Notes under the pieces: generated by a model
The model's database searches: none
What the model was told of the DNA's origin: nothing
Seen by the model: only the letters and a program-made list of their open reading frames with translations
From: CBDDDW01 sp965226805
GTDB taxonomy: Bacteria; Chloroflexota; Dehalococcoidia; Lucifugimonadales; JAGWBF01
Assembly (NCBI GenBank): GCA_965226805.1
Contig: CBDDDW010000027.1
Location: 176,575 to 240,574, forward strand
Reading direction: 5' to 3'
DNA length: 64,000 bases
Program-made: the position numbers and the translations under genes
Shown: positions 23,925-32,313 of the stretch, one piece after another
Layout of the letters: each line of letters opens with the position of its first letter
Position numbering within the stretch: the first letter of the stretch is position 1

Positions 23925-25130
23925 ATGCCTCCCGAGCCCCCGCTTCCCCTTGCAGGCATAGTCGTCTTGGACTGCACCCAGATCATGGCGGGTCCCTTTT
24001 GCACTCTGTTGCTGGCCGATATGGGGGCGGACGTGATCAAGGTGGAGAAGCCCGAGGGTGGTGATCATGTCCGCAGGGTCGGACCACCGTTTATTAATGG
24101 ATGGTCGGCGGCCTTCCTGGCCATCAACAGGAACAAGCGCAGCCTGGCCATGGACCTAAGATCAGACGAGGGGCGGCGGATATTCGTGGGGATGGTTGAG
24201 CGCGCGGACGTGGTGGTGGAGAACTTCCGGGCAGGGACGATGGAGCGACTCGGGCTGGGCTACCGGCAGCTGAAGGAGACAAAGCCCTCACTTATCTACT
24301 GCTCGATATCGGGGTTCGGGCAGACCGGGCCATACCGGAGCCGGGGCGGCTACGACCTGGTGGCCCAGGGCATGAGCGGGCTGATGAGCGTGACAGGGAC
24401 CCCTAGCGGCCCGCCCGTGAAGGTAGGTGTGCCCATCACCGACCTGACCGCCGGGATGTACGGGGCCTTTGGCATCCTCACGGCGTACATCCACCGAGAG
24501 CGGACCGGAGAAGGGCAGCTCGTAGATACCTCGCTTATGGAAGCTGGCCTGGCCACTACCTTCTGGGAGTCTTCGGTCTATTTCTATACCGGCCAGGTGC
24601 CCGGCCCCCTCGGCTCTGCCCACCGCCTCACCGCCCCCTACCAGGCCTTCAAGACAAAGAACGGCTACATAAACATCGGCGCGCTGACCAAGTCCAACTG
24701 GGAAGGGCTGTGCCGGGCCCTCGACAGAGAGGGGCTCATTACCGATCCCAGGTTCGCCAGTCCCGGCGACAGGAAACGGCGTGAGGAGGAGCTGGCAGCG
24801 CTTCTAGAGGAAGTATTCCTGGAGCGATCCATCCAGCACTGGATGGATGTGCTCCAGGAAGCCGGGATCCCCTGCGGGCCGATCTACGATATGGAGCAGG
24901 TCTACGCCGACCCCCAGGTCCAGGCGCGGGATATGCTGGTGGAGCTGGAAGACCCTGACCTGGGAACCCTGAAAAATATCGGCATCCCCGTCAAACTTTC
25001 CGCGACGCCCGGGAGGATACGCCACCGCGCCCCCGCGCTGGGAGAGCATACACAAGAGGTCCTGCTTGAGGTTGGTTACTCCGAGGACGAGATCGCCGGC
25101 CTGAGAGAGCGGGGAATCATCAAAGGATAG
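23925..25130 (+). CDS. CaiB/BaiF family (class III) CoA-transferase
   Basis: This 401-residue enzyme moves CoA between acids. Characteristic segments are DCTQIMAGPFCTLLLADMGADVIKVEKPEGGD near the start, NRNKRSLAMDL, VVVENFRAGTMERLGLGY and SISGFGQTGPY. The catalytic Asp is Asp173 in GVPITDLTAGMYG. The C-terminal half has the usual RDPQVQARDM-like segment (YADPQVQARDML) and ALGEHTQEVL. The length is normal. The start ATG follows GACAGGAGGAAAGGAAG, a strong site. It is not closely linked to another CoA gene, although an enoyl-CoA hydratase lies 1.7 kb downstream; substrate unknown. Confidence 0.92.
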   Translation: MPPEPPLPLAGIVVLDCTQIMAGPFCTLLLADMGADVIKVEKPEGGDHVRRVGPPFINGWSAAFLAINRNKRSLAMDLRSDEGRRIFVGMVERADVVVENFRAGTMERLGLGYRQLKETKPSLIYCSISGFGQTGPYRSRGGYDLVAQGMSGLMSVTGTPSGPPVKVGVPITDLTAGMYGAFGILTAYIHRERTGEGQLVDTSLMEAGLATTFWESSVYFYTGQVPGPLGSAHRLTAPYQAFKTKNGYINIGALTKSNWEGLCRALDREGLITDPRFASPGDRKRREEELAALLEEVFLERSIQHWMDVLQEAGIPCGPIYDMEQVYADPQVQARDMLVELEDPDLGTLKNIGIPVKLSATPGRIRHRAPALGEHTQEVLLEVGYSEDEIAGLRERGIIKG

Positions 25131-25147
25131 CGGACCCGATCCATTCC

Positions 25148-25319
25148 TAGCAGGCTGATGAAGATAGGGAGTGCAGAGGGGCGGATTCCCTTTGCCGGGA
25201 GTCTGAGAGCCTGCCCTGAGCAAGCCGAAGGGGTGTCCCTCAGATGTAAATTCTTCCCCCTTCCTGGCCAGGAAGGGGGTCAGGGGGATGGTCGGAAGGG
25301 TTCTTCAGCGCCCTGCTAG
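25148..25319 (-). repeat. CTAG-ended MITE-like repeat, copy C
   Basis: The copy is in reverse orientation and begins and ends with CTAG-type termini (TAGCAGGCTGATGAAG ... TTCAGCGCCCTGCTAG). It carries an insertion related to the GAGCTTGTC repeat in its middle. Its right end supplies the TAG stop codon of the MBL hydrolase (bases 25316-25318). Confidence 0.8.
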
Positions 25320-26206
25320 AGGCCCTGCCAGTAGCGGCGCCCCTCGATACGTACCATCTTCCCGTACCCCGGCGCCGGGAAATGGCATCCGATCACCATC
25401 GAGCCTTCCGCTTCCAGCTTGTCGAGAACCCGCCTTCTAGTCCGAGCGGCCAGGTCATGGTCATGGTCTCCCTGGAATTCCCAGTCAACCTCGGTCACCT
25501 GGGGCGGAAGGACCACCATGTCTCCCGTAATCAGGGCGCGTTCGCCCCCGGAAGCGATGACGATGCACATGTGGCCCGGCGTGTGGCCGGGAGTATGCAC
25601 GGTGGTTACCTCACCGGTAATAACCCCGTCTCCAGATATGAGGTCCAGAGAGCCCAGGGCTTCCAGAGGAGCTATCGCGTCTTTCCAGTACACCCCAGGG
25701 TCGCCTTCTTGGGCTTCGGGGCTGCTGAAGAAGTCCCAATCGGCCTGATGTACGACATACCTGGCCTTGGGGAAGGTGACCTCTGGCCCATCCTTGCCCA
25801 TAGTGAAGTTCCAGCCGACGTGGTCTCGGTGAAGGTGTGTGATGACCACTGTGTCCACGTCCTCCGGCCTTACGCCGGCAGCCTCCAACTCTGCCAGCAT
25901 CCGCCCGTCGCGCCCACCATTGAAGAAATCTACGGCGACCCGGTTCATAGCGCGGCTGCCAAGCCCCGTATCCACCAGAATGGTGCGGCCTTCGGACCGC
26001 AATAGGTACCCGCCCATATGGGCCCGCCAGGTATCCGGCCCGGCGAAGGCTTCTGGAAAACGCTCCTGATACGGAGCCCAGGTCTGCGGTGTCGCGTCCG
26101 GGAAGAGCTGACTCAAGGGTATCGGTATATCCACGACGCAGTCGCACAGGTCCAGCAGCTCCACGTTCCCAACAGTCAGCTTCGCTCCAGTCTTGGTCCA
26201 GCTCAT
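25316..26206 (-). CDS. Metallo-beta-lactamase fold hydrolase
   Basis: This 296-residue protein has the di-zinc MBL signature THLHRDHVGW near residue 125, ILVDTGLG near 75, HTPGHTPGHM near 205 and TGDMV near 222, with a final GCHFPAPGYG. These are all metal ligands expected for a hydrolase of the AttM/AHL-lactonase-like or glyoxalase-II-like group. The start ATG 26206 follows GAGGAGAGAGT. The stop codon falls in the terminal repeat of the adjacent MITE, so the end may have been altered by that insertion. No leader peptide is seen; the protein is likely cytoplasmic. Substrate unknown. Confidence 0.88.
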   Translation of the reverse strand: MSWTKTGAKLTVGNVELLDLCDCVVDIPIPLSQLFPDATPQTWAPYQERFPEAFAGPDTWRAHMGGYLLRSEGRTILVDTGLGSRAMNRVAVDFFNGGRDGRMLAELEAAGVRPEDVDTVVITHLHRDHVGWNFTMGKDGPEVTFPKARYVVHQADWDFFSSPEAQEGDPGVYWKDAIAPLEALGSLDLISGDGVITGEVTTVHTPGHTPGHMCIVIASGGERALITGDMVVLPPQVTEVDWEFQGDHDHDLAARTRRRVLDKLEAEGSMVIGCHFPAPGYGKMVRIEGRRYWQGL

Positions 26207-26251
26207 ACTCTCTCCTCGCTCGTTAGTCCCCGACCCGATCTCCTTTGCGAA

Positions 26252-26641
26252 TCAGCCCGAGGCGTGATGGTGCACCATCAGCCAGTCTTCAGCTCCCCTC
26301 ACGAAAATGTTGGTCGCCTGGACGGCGAAGTTCGAAGCCCTTCCATCCAGCACGCTGGTTATGTTCTCCAAGCAGGAGACCCAGGCGGTGTCTCCATGGA
26401 CTGTGACCTGGCTATCGGTGATATTGAAGTGCATCAGAGAGGCGTTGTTGAAGATACCCCCCCAGCTAGCCCGCACATGCTCCCAACCCCTGATGACCTT
26501 CCAGCCCGGATGCAGGCACAACACCCTGTCGGACTGTTCCCACACTTTGTCCATCTCGAGGATGTCGAGGCTGCCGAAGGCCTCGTAGAAACGCAGGTTG
26601 GCCGCGATGACCGCTTCCACATCGGAATTGTCCTGGCCCAT
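26252..26641 (-). CDS. NTF2-like / SnoaL-like domain protein
   Basis: This 129-residue protein begins at ATG 26641, preceded by GGAGGTTTGTGG; a longer frame to 26761 has no good start. The sequence pattern fits the cone-shaped NTF2 fold: an N-terminal helix DVEAVIAANLRFYEAFGSLD, then WEQSDRVLCLHPGWKVIRGWEHVRASW, and a beta-rich second half, TAWVSCLENIT and WLMVHHHASG. Members bind or isomerise small molecules, but no catalytic residue can be assigned here. It is the gene upstream of the MBL hydrolase on the same strand (45 bases), so they may be co-transcribed. Confidence 0.7.
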   Translation of the reverse strand: MGQDNSDVEAVIAANLRFYEAFGSLDILEMDKVWEQSDRVLCLHPGWKVIRGWEHVRASWGGIFNNASLMHFNITDSQVTVHGDTAWVSCLENITSVLDGRASNFAVQATNIFVRGAEDWLMVHHHASG

Positions 26642-26822
26642 CCACAAACCTCCTGCTGGCCGGCCGCGCGACGCTGAAATTGTACCAGAATATCCCGTGC
26701 CATCCCACCAGACCGCCGTATGATAGTATGGACGCCGCGGAGGTACAGAGCCTTGGTCCATCTCTGTGCCACTGTGCCTCTGTGGCTACAGGCACGTCAA
26801 GTTACGTTACAGGAGGTGTTAG

Positions 26823-27627
26823 GTGAAGCAGCAGACCGTATTGTTAAGCGTGGAAGGCGGCGTGGCAACGATTACCCTTAACCGCCCTGAAGTGAGAAAT
26901 GCCCTCTCTCCTCGGATGCTGGAGGAGTTCGGAGGGGCGCTGGATGAGTGTGCCGCCGAGGAGGAGGTACGGGCTGTCGTCATTACCGGCAGCGGCCCTG
27001 CGTTTTGTTCAGGGGGCGACGTGGGCGTCTTCACCGGGTTGCTGGACCAAGGGGCCCCAGGAGATGTCTTCCCAGCTGCAGTCCATGGCCGACAAGCTGC
27101 ACCGGAACGTTATCCTAAAGATCCGGCAGCTCCCCAAGCCCGTTATCGCCAGCATGAACGGAGTCGCCGCCGGCGCGGGATTCAGCCTGGCCCTGGCCTG
27201 CGACCTGAGGATCGCGTCCCAGGAGACCCGGTTCTTCATGGCCTACTCCAACATCGGGAGCACAGCCGACGGCGGCTCGACCTACTTTCTCCCCCGCTTG
27301 GTGGGACCCGGTCTGGCGATGGAGGTCTACATGGCGAACCAGCCAATAAGCGCACAGCGTGCCCTCGAGATGGGCCTGGTGAACCGGGTCGTGCCCGCTG
27401 AGGAGCTTCTGCGGCATACCACGGAGTCGGCACAGCGCCTGGCGTCCGGGCCGACCCTGGCCTACGCCAAGATGAGGACGCTCATAGACCGCGCCCTCTC
27501 TTCGGACCTGGACTCCCAGCTGCACGAGGAAGCCCGGGCATTGGGTGAAATCTCCCTCACCGGTGACTTCCGGGAGGGCATTTCCGCCTTTATGGAGAAG
27601 CGGGCGCCTCAATTCCAGGGGAAGTGA
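26823..27627 (+). pseudogene. Enoyl-CoA hydratase/isomerase, frameshifted
   Basis: A crotonase-fold gene is split between two frames. The first part (GTG 26823, after AGGAGGTGTT) reads VATITLNRPEVRNALSPRML and FCSGGDVGVF. The second continues MADKLHRNVILKIRQLPKPV, MNGVAAGAGFSLALACDLRI and ALEMGLVNRVVPAEEL up to 27627. The frames change in the run GGGGCCCC at 27051-27058: removing one base gives DQGPQEMSS, the expected join. Together they would make about 267 residues, a normal length. The first part holds the oxyanion-hole strand and the second the Gly and Glu-region motifs. It may be a true pseudogene or an error in a GC homopolymer. Confidence 0.85.
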
Positions 27628-27815
27628 GCAACATTACATCGAGACCCCTCATTTGAGCCACAACACCGACTTACCCTTCACCCCAGCGATCTCCTGACGG
27701 AAAAACCGACTGACCCAACCTTGTGGTTATTCCTGGGGCGGATTCCACAGATCGAAGGCCAGAAATCGTAGTTGGTGGAGACTGGGGAGAGTCGGGTGTT
27801 CACAATTGTTGGGTG

Positions 27816-28835
27816 TCAGCGGTTTTGGACAGTTCTGGGTCCGAGAGATTGGGGTGAAGAAGCTCCTGGTTTGAGGGTTTCTCTGACCTCCTGATTGTAC
27901 CGCCTCCGCCGGTCAAAAGTCTCTCGCTGTACCTCCTTCCTCTGGGCTAGAATTGCCTCCAGACGGCCTTCCAGCACGTCAGCCGGAGTTACAACCCTGA
28001 GCGCCTGATGATATCTTCGGTAGTTGTAGAACTCGACGAAGTCCCGGATGGCCGCCTCCAGGTCTTCCACCACCTCGTATGGCACCTGGTTAATGTCGTC
28101 TTTCAGGGTTCGGTGATATCTCTCCAGCTTCCCGTTGGTCTGAGGGTGATAGGGTGCTGCCAGGACGTGGCGAATGCCCACCACCCGCATGTACTCGCGG
28201 AAGGCCCGCGATACATAACCTGAGCCATTATCTGAGAGGAGCTTGGTCCGATCCTCCAGAGGTACATCAGTCATACCAGTAGAGTCAACAGCTTCCTGGA
28301 CCACCTCTATGAGGGCGTTGGCCGTCATGTCCCGTTGCACCTTCCAGGCCAAGATGAACCGGGAGTAGTCGTCCATCACCGTCACGAGGTAGTAGTAGCC
28401 CCATCCCACTACACGGAAGTAGGAGGCATCGGTGGCCCACAGCTGGTGGGGCCCTGTGGTCTTGTGCTGGTACTCTTTGCTCGCTGCCAACTGGTATTCG
28501 ATCCGTTTCACCAGACCCTCCCGTCTCAGAATACGATAGACTGTGGAGGCGGAGACCGATAGGCCTCTGTGGTCGGTGAGCGAAGCCGCCAACTGCCGGC
28601 TTCGCCAGGTCGGCATCCCACGGGCTGCCGCCAGCACTACTGCCTCCTCTTCTGGACGCAGGCGATTCCAGGGCCTCTCAGTTCCTTCCGTACCCTCCCA
28701 ACTACCCTGCCGGTGCCTCCACCTCCACCAATAATACGTGCTCCTGGAAATGCCAAGCTCCCTGAGTCGCCTGTTCTTCCCTCTACCATGTCGCTCCACC
28801 TCAGCCACGACCTTCGATTGTTCCACTACGCTCAT
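27816..28835 (-). CDS. IS3-family transposase OrfB (integrase catalytic domain)
   Basis: This 339-residue protein carries the DDE integrase core: LWATDASYF gives the first Asp, LLSDNGSGYVSRAF the second, and HPQTNGKLERYHRTLKDD the Glu. An N-terminal helix-turn-helix region (RLRELGISRSTYYWWRWRHR) precedes it. The ATG overlaps the stop of orfA (ATGA). In addition, a run of seven A on the coding strand (28871-28877) near the end of orfA allows a -1 slip that enters this frame with no intervening stop, the usual IS3 way to make the OrfAB fusion transposase. Confidence 0.95.
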   Translation of the reverse strand: MSVVEQSKVVAEVERHGRGKNRRLRELGISRSTYYWWRWRHRQGSWEGTEGTERPWNRLRPEEEAVVLAAARGMPTWRSRQLAASLTDHRGLSVSASTVYRILRREGLVKRIEYQLAASKEYQHKTTGPHQLWATDASYFRVVGWGYYYLVTVMDDYSRFILAWKVQRDMTANALIEVVQEAVDSTGMTDVPLEDRTKLLSDNGSGYVSRAFREYMRVVGIRHVLAAPYHPQTNGKLERYHRTLKDDINQVPYEVVEDLEAAIRDFVEFYNYRRYHQALRVVTPADVLEGRLEAILAQRKEVQRETFDRRRRYNQEVRETLKPGASSPQSLGPRTVQNR

Positions 28836-29236
28836 GCGACGGTGCCGTTGTCGTGTAGGGGCGGCAGAGCTGTTTTTTTGAAGCGGTGCAACTCCAGGGA
28901 CAACTCACCCACCAGCTGCTTCAGTTCTCTGTTCTCCCGCTTGAGCTGCTCTATCTCTTGCCGGGTCGCATCACGCACACTGTCCCGAGTCAACTTCTCC
29001 TTCCCAGCTTCCATGAACCCCTTCGTCCAGGCGTAGTAGAAGTGGGGTTTGATTCCTTCCCGTCGGCACAGGTCATTAACGGTAGTCTCCCGTCTGAACC
29101 CCTCCAAGACGATGCGGATCTTCTCTTCAGGGGTATACTTACGGCGGGTCGCTGCACGGACCTGACGCACGAAGCTTCGTGTCTCCTGGCTTCGCTCCTC
29201 AGCTTGGCTGGCCTGATCCTCTACCTGGGTCATCAA
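28832..29236 (-). CDS. IS3-family transposase OrfA (helix-turn-helix)
   Basis: This 134-residue DNA-binding protein has the HTH_Tnp pattern YTPEEKIRIVLEGFRRE followed by NDLCRREGIKPHFYYAWTKGF, and a C-terminal leucine-rich coiled coil (IEQLKRENRELKQLVGELSLE) for dimerisation. The sequence TTC AAA AAA ACA near its end is the probable frameshift site joining it to OrfB. It starts at ATG 29236. Confidence 0.93.
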   Translation of the reverse strand: MMTQVEDQASQAEERSQETRSFVRQVRAATRRKYTPEEKIRIVLEGFRRETTVNDLCRREGIKPHFYYAWTKGFMEAGKEKLTRDSVRDATRQEIEQLKRENRELKQLVGELSLELHRFKKTALPPLHDNGTVA

Positions 29237-29461
29237 TGACTCCTTTCACTTAGGGTTAATCTACCCCTCTGAAGGAGCCTCTACCACCCCCAACCTCTTC
29301 GGTTTTCTAGGCCTCAATAGTGTCCAATTGCGCTGACACCCTACAATTAATCGAAAAAGCCTATATTTGCAATCCTATTTCTACATTGACACGGCGTCCA
29401 CCCGTCCGGCACAGGGTTTCAGGGGCATTCATGGCGCTGTGTGGGATCATCGACGGGGGAC

Positions 29462-30085
29462 CTAATCCAGGTCCATGCGGCTGGTGATCTCCAGCGGGAT
29501 GGTACGTTCGAGGGTGACGGCGGGGCCTCTAGCGGGTATCAGCTCCAGCTTGAATTGGGTGCCGGCTCTGAGTGGGTTAGCCAGCCCATCGATGTTGACG
29601 AATATCTCTACCATCTCTCCCGGGTCCACCGTATCGCTGTCGCCGAGAAGCCATTCACTTCGCCAGCCTACCGAGTCTGCGGTCGCCGGCGTTCCTCCAG
29701 CGGGCACGTAAAAGGCGTGCTTGGCGTTCAGAGAGTCGATGTAAACGACCAGCGTAGTAGCCGGCAGCAGGCTGACCTCGGCGGAGCCCGCCAGGTTGGC
29801 CAGCTTGAATCTGAATTCAGCCACGGTATCAGCCGTGCCGTTAGACTCCGTGGCGAAGATGGAGCCCTTGTGCTGGAGGGTGCTCGCCGCTGCCCGCATG
29901 GCGTTCGTGGCCGTTTCTCTGGCCTTTGAGGCGCTGAAGAGGCCGGTAGTGAGGATCGCGAAGGCGAACACGGAGGCGACGATCACGAAGGATATCAGGA
30001 CTATAGCGGTCGAAAGCCCGGTGATTCCCAGCTGAGCTTGGAGCGAGTCTTTGGGCAGGCGACGGACCCGAACTGCCACTTTCAC
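29462..30085 (-). CDS. Archaellin-like (archaeal flagellin / type IV pilin class III) filament protein
   Basis: This protein of about 207 residues has the N-terminal signature of archaellins. A short basic leader (MKVAVRVRRLPKDSLQAQL) precedes GITGLSTAIVLISFVIVASV and FAFAILTTGLFSASKARETA, a hydrophobic polymerisation helix that starts with Gly after a predicted class III peptidase site at residues 19/20. The rest is beta-rich with no cysteine, as expected for an exposed filament domain. GTG 30085 with GAGAGGTCCTC before it gives the best start; ATG 30106 is an alternative adding seven residues. It lies downstream of tRNA-Pro and 116 bases from the IS3 element. No archaellum motor genes are in the window, so it could also be a pilus-like protein. 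Confidence 0.8.
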   Translation of the reverse strand: MKVAVRVRRLPKDSLQAQLGITGLSTAIVLISFVIVASVFAFAILTTGLFSASKARETATNAMRAAASTLQHKGSIFATESNGTADTVAEFRFKLANLAGSAEVSLLPATTLVVYIDSLNAKHAFYVPAGGTPATADSVGWRSEWLLGDSDTVDPGEMVEIFVNIDGLANPLRAGTQFKLELIPARGPAVTLERTIPLEITSRMDLD

Positions 30086-30276
30086 GAGGACCTCTCGGCC
30101 GGCCATCTTCCCTCTGCTCTACGGGATGGGTCGGCTGCCTGTGCTGGATTGGCCCAGATTTAATGTATACTTGTTGCTCATAGCAGAGACGCGGCGTACT
30201 CCATTCTGTGAGTTTTGGAGTGATAGGAGTCTGGTTGGGCAACGGCCGGACCGCCCAGTAGTGAATAACCGAATAA

Positions 30277-30352
30277 TGGTCGGGGTGAGTGGATTCGAAC
30301 CACCGACCTCCACGTCCCGAACGTGGCGCGCTAGCCGCTGCGCTACACCCCG
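30277..30352 (-). tRNA. tRNA-Pro (anticodon CGG)
   Basis: A cloverleaf can be drawn completely. The acceptor CGGGGTG pairs with CACCCCG; the D arm is GCGC-AGCGGCTA-GCGC; the anticodon arm is CCACG-TTCGGGA-CGTGG with anticodon CGG; the T arm is GGTGG-TTCGAAT-CCACT. The discriminator is A and the CCA end is encoded (30277-30279). A TATAAT -10 box lies upstream at 30372-30367 on the minus strand. Confidence 0.95.
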
Positions 30353-30432
30353 ACTCGGCCAGAAGAATTATATCATACCGCCTCCGCCTCCGGCAGGTCG
30401 AAGACCCCCCGGGCCGCTGCGCCGGCGTCGTG

Positions 30433-30555
30433 CCTTTTCAAAGTCCGCTCGTCCTTAGCCTGTCGAAGGAGAGCGGCCACATGGCACTAGCGGTCCCTAT
30501 GGTTCGACAAGCTCACCATGAGCGGCGGAGTAGCATCGTTATGACTTTGAAAAGG
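30433..30555. repeat. Inverted repeat with 13-bp arms enclosing GAGCTTGTC repeats
   Basis: CCTTTTCAAAGTC (30433-30445) and GACTTTGAAAAGG (30543-30555) are perfect inverted arms. Between them lie GCCTGTCGAAGGAGAGCGG and GGTTCGACAAGCTCACCATG, units of the dispersed repeat. The segment looks like a small mobile or structural element. Confidence 0.6.
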
Positions 30556-30680
30556 CCGGGGTGCCGGCGTCTCTCCCCGGGACGGGGACCTTCGTCACTG
30601 ACGGAAACCACGCGGCTCTACCCACCGACAGGAGAACAGAGATGGCGGCAGCATTCCCGAGACGCTCTGGTGTGGGAGTA

Positions 30681-30925
30681 GTTGAGATATCCGGGATCTT
30701 AGGGGTTGGCCTCAAAGTCCCCGCTGGAACAAGCCATTGGAGGATATATAACCTGATCAGAGGTAGCGACCCAACTCCCGGCGCCGGCACCACTTCGGAG
30801 AAACGAAAGTACGGCTGTTCAGAGTGTCGAAACAGGATGCAGAGAGAGGCAAGGAGCCGGGAGTGGTCTCCGACGTCTCGACAGAACCGACCCTCCTCAA
30901 AGAAAGTCGGCTGAGGTCAAGCAGG
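30681..30925 (+). pseudogene. Possible remnant of a formyltransferase C-terminal domain (Fmt-like)
   Basis: Two frames read across this stretch resemble the C-terminal domain of methionyl-tRNA formyltransferase-like proteins. WRIYNLIRGSDPTPGAGTT is followed, after a shift near 30796, by GETKVRLFRVSKQDAERG and EPGVVSDVSTE. No N-terminal catalytic domain is present and the pieces are out of frame, so it is at best a decayed fragment. Apart from this and the repeat at 30433, the ~620-base gap from the tRNA to the DUF3179 gene holds nothing I can support. Confidence 0.4.
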
Positions 30926-30975
30926 TGTTACGCCTCACCGTAAGGCTTTCCAACAGGCATCTGGCACTCAACGGG

Positions 30976-32262
30976 TTAAACGGCTCCCTGATAAATATTG
31001 GTGTCTGGCCTGAACGCTGCCACAGCGAACCAGAAGTTGTTGTCATGCAAGATGGGGGCCAGCTGCTTCCCTTTGAGCGGGCCTTCGGTAGCCTTGCCCA
31101 GAATGCTCCAGACACTTCCGGTCTCATTGTCCACGATACTGTCATCGTCGGCGCGGAAGGTGAGCTTCCGGCCGTCCAGGTTGGCGTCGAACACTCCGCT
31201 GGCTCCCACATCTCGGGACCCCTCTATGGAACTACGGTCCAGAGCCGAAACGGTGCCAGGCTCGAAGAACACCACCAGGCCGGTGCCGTTTACAGTGTAG
31301 TTGACCGCTCTCTCCACCTCAAGGATGGAGAAAGGGAATGCCGCGGTCTCATCTCCAACGGTCACGAATGCCACCCGCTCCTTGGACAGCAGCCTCCCGT
31401 CTAGGGGACCGTCGAACAGGAAGGGCGGGTTATCGGCCCGGTCGTAGCCCGCGTAAGGATTCCGCCCGTATGAACGGTTGAAACCCGTGTCCCGCGAGAG
31501 CACTCTGCCCTCGGGATTGGCCGCCTTGAAGGCTTCCCAGGAGATAACCTGGCTCGGTAGCGACGTCAGCTTCTTCCCTGCCAGCTCTCCAACGATTCCC
31601 TCACCTGTAAACTGCTGCCACCACGACTCGGTCTGGCGGTCCCACATGATCAGATCGCTGTTGCGCAGCTTGCCCGAGGTCCCAAAGTCGTGGACGACTC
31701 CGTCCAGTGTCCTATCGAACACCAGAGCTGCGTTACACAGGGGACAGAAGGTCACTGCCACCGGGACGCCGCCGATCACGTCGTTCACGATCTCGTGCCA
31801 GGTAAGGATCTGTAGGGGGTAGGCCCTGACATCTCCGTTAAGGCCGATGATAATGACCGGCTCCTGGTCACCGAGCCACTGGCTCGCAGCCTCGACAGTT
31901 ACGAATTTGGGATCGTCTATAGGAGGGATTCCATCACGAGGTGGACCGCCCGAAAGTATCTCATCATAAGGAAAGGTATGCAGGCTGAAGTCGGTCTCCC
32001 AACCCCGCCTGGAAATGCCAGCGCTCCTTAACGCGCTCTCGAAGTCCGGGTCGGGTGCGATGATCCCTTGTGGCTCGGAAGTCTTAGGTAGCGCATGCAG
32101 ATTGGGATCAGGGGTGAGCGTCGGTGTTGGGGTTGGTGTTGGCCTTTCGTCGCCTGGCGGGGAGCTGTCAAATGCTCCAGCCAGGCCAAGACCCGCAGCT
32201 CCAATCATCACGACGACTCCTATTGCCACTAGTGAGCGCAGAAAGTTCCTGTCTATGCGCAT
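30976..32262 (-). CDS. DUF3179-containing exported protein
   Basis: This 428-residue protein starts at ATG 32262, after AGGAGGAAATCTG. A basic N-terminus and one hydrophobic segment (about residues 11-30) form a signal or anchor, followed by a PTPTPTPT linker. The large domain matches DUF3179: VIIIGLNGDVRAYPLQILTW, HEIVNDVIGGVPVAVTFCPLCNAALVF, FGTSGKLRNSDLIMWDRQTESWWQQ and VLSRDTGFNRSYGRNPY. The conserved CPLC pair is present. The function of this family is unknown. It follows the CcdA-like fragment on the same strand, and a linked thiol or metal role is only suggested by that pair of cysteines. Confidence 0.85.
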   Translation of the reverse strand: MRIDRNFLRSLVAIGVVVMIGAAGLGLAGAFDSSPPGDERPTPTPTPTLTPDPNLHALPKTSEPQGIIAPDPDFESALRSAGISRRGWETDFSLHTFPYDEILSGGPPRDGIPPIDDPKFVTVEAASQWLGDQEPVIIIGLNGDVRAYPLQILTWHEIVNDVIGGVPVAVTFCPLCNAALVFDRTLDGVVHDFGTSGKLRNSDLIMWDRQTESWWQQFTGEGIVGELAGKKLTSLPSQVISWEAFKAANPEGRVLSRDTGFNRSYGRNPYAGYDRADNPPFLFDGPLDGRLLSKERVAFVTVGDETAAFPFSILEVERAVNYTVNGTGLVVFFEPGTVSALDRSSIEGSRDVGASGVFDANLDGRKLTFRADDDSIVDNETGSVWSILGKATEGPLKGKQLAPILHDNNFWFAVAAFRPDTNIYQGAV

Positions 32263-32313
32263 CAGATTTCCTCCTGATATTATTATTGTCAATTAGGCGA
32301 TGTGTACCACGCT

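Larger units (their letters stand above)
27807..29345 (-). mobile_element. IS3-family insertion sequence, copy 1
   Basis: The element is 1539 bp. Its left end TGTTGGGTGTCAGCGG and right end CGCTGACACCCTACA form imperfect inverted repeats that extend to TTTTGGACA/TGTCCAATT. The left boundary is fixed by comparison with the copy at 62580, where homology stops at the same base. No target duplication is obvious (AAT left, ATT right). Two overlapping genes encode the transposase. Confidence 0.9.

Noticed and set aside
17569..30555. CRISPR array
   Set aside because: The short repeats are irregularly spaced, occur in both orientations, lie between different genes and have no uniform spacers or cas genes.
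30561..30914. A 117-residue plus-strand open frame in the tRNA-DUF3179 gap
   Set aside because: It begins inside or beside a repeat, has no family match as a whole and is better explained by a decayed formyltransferase-like remnant.
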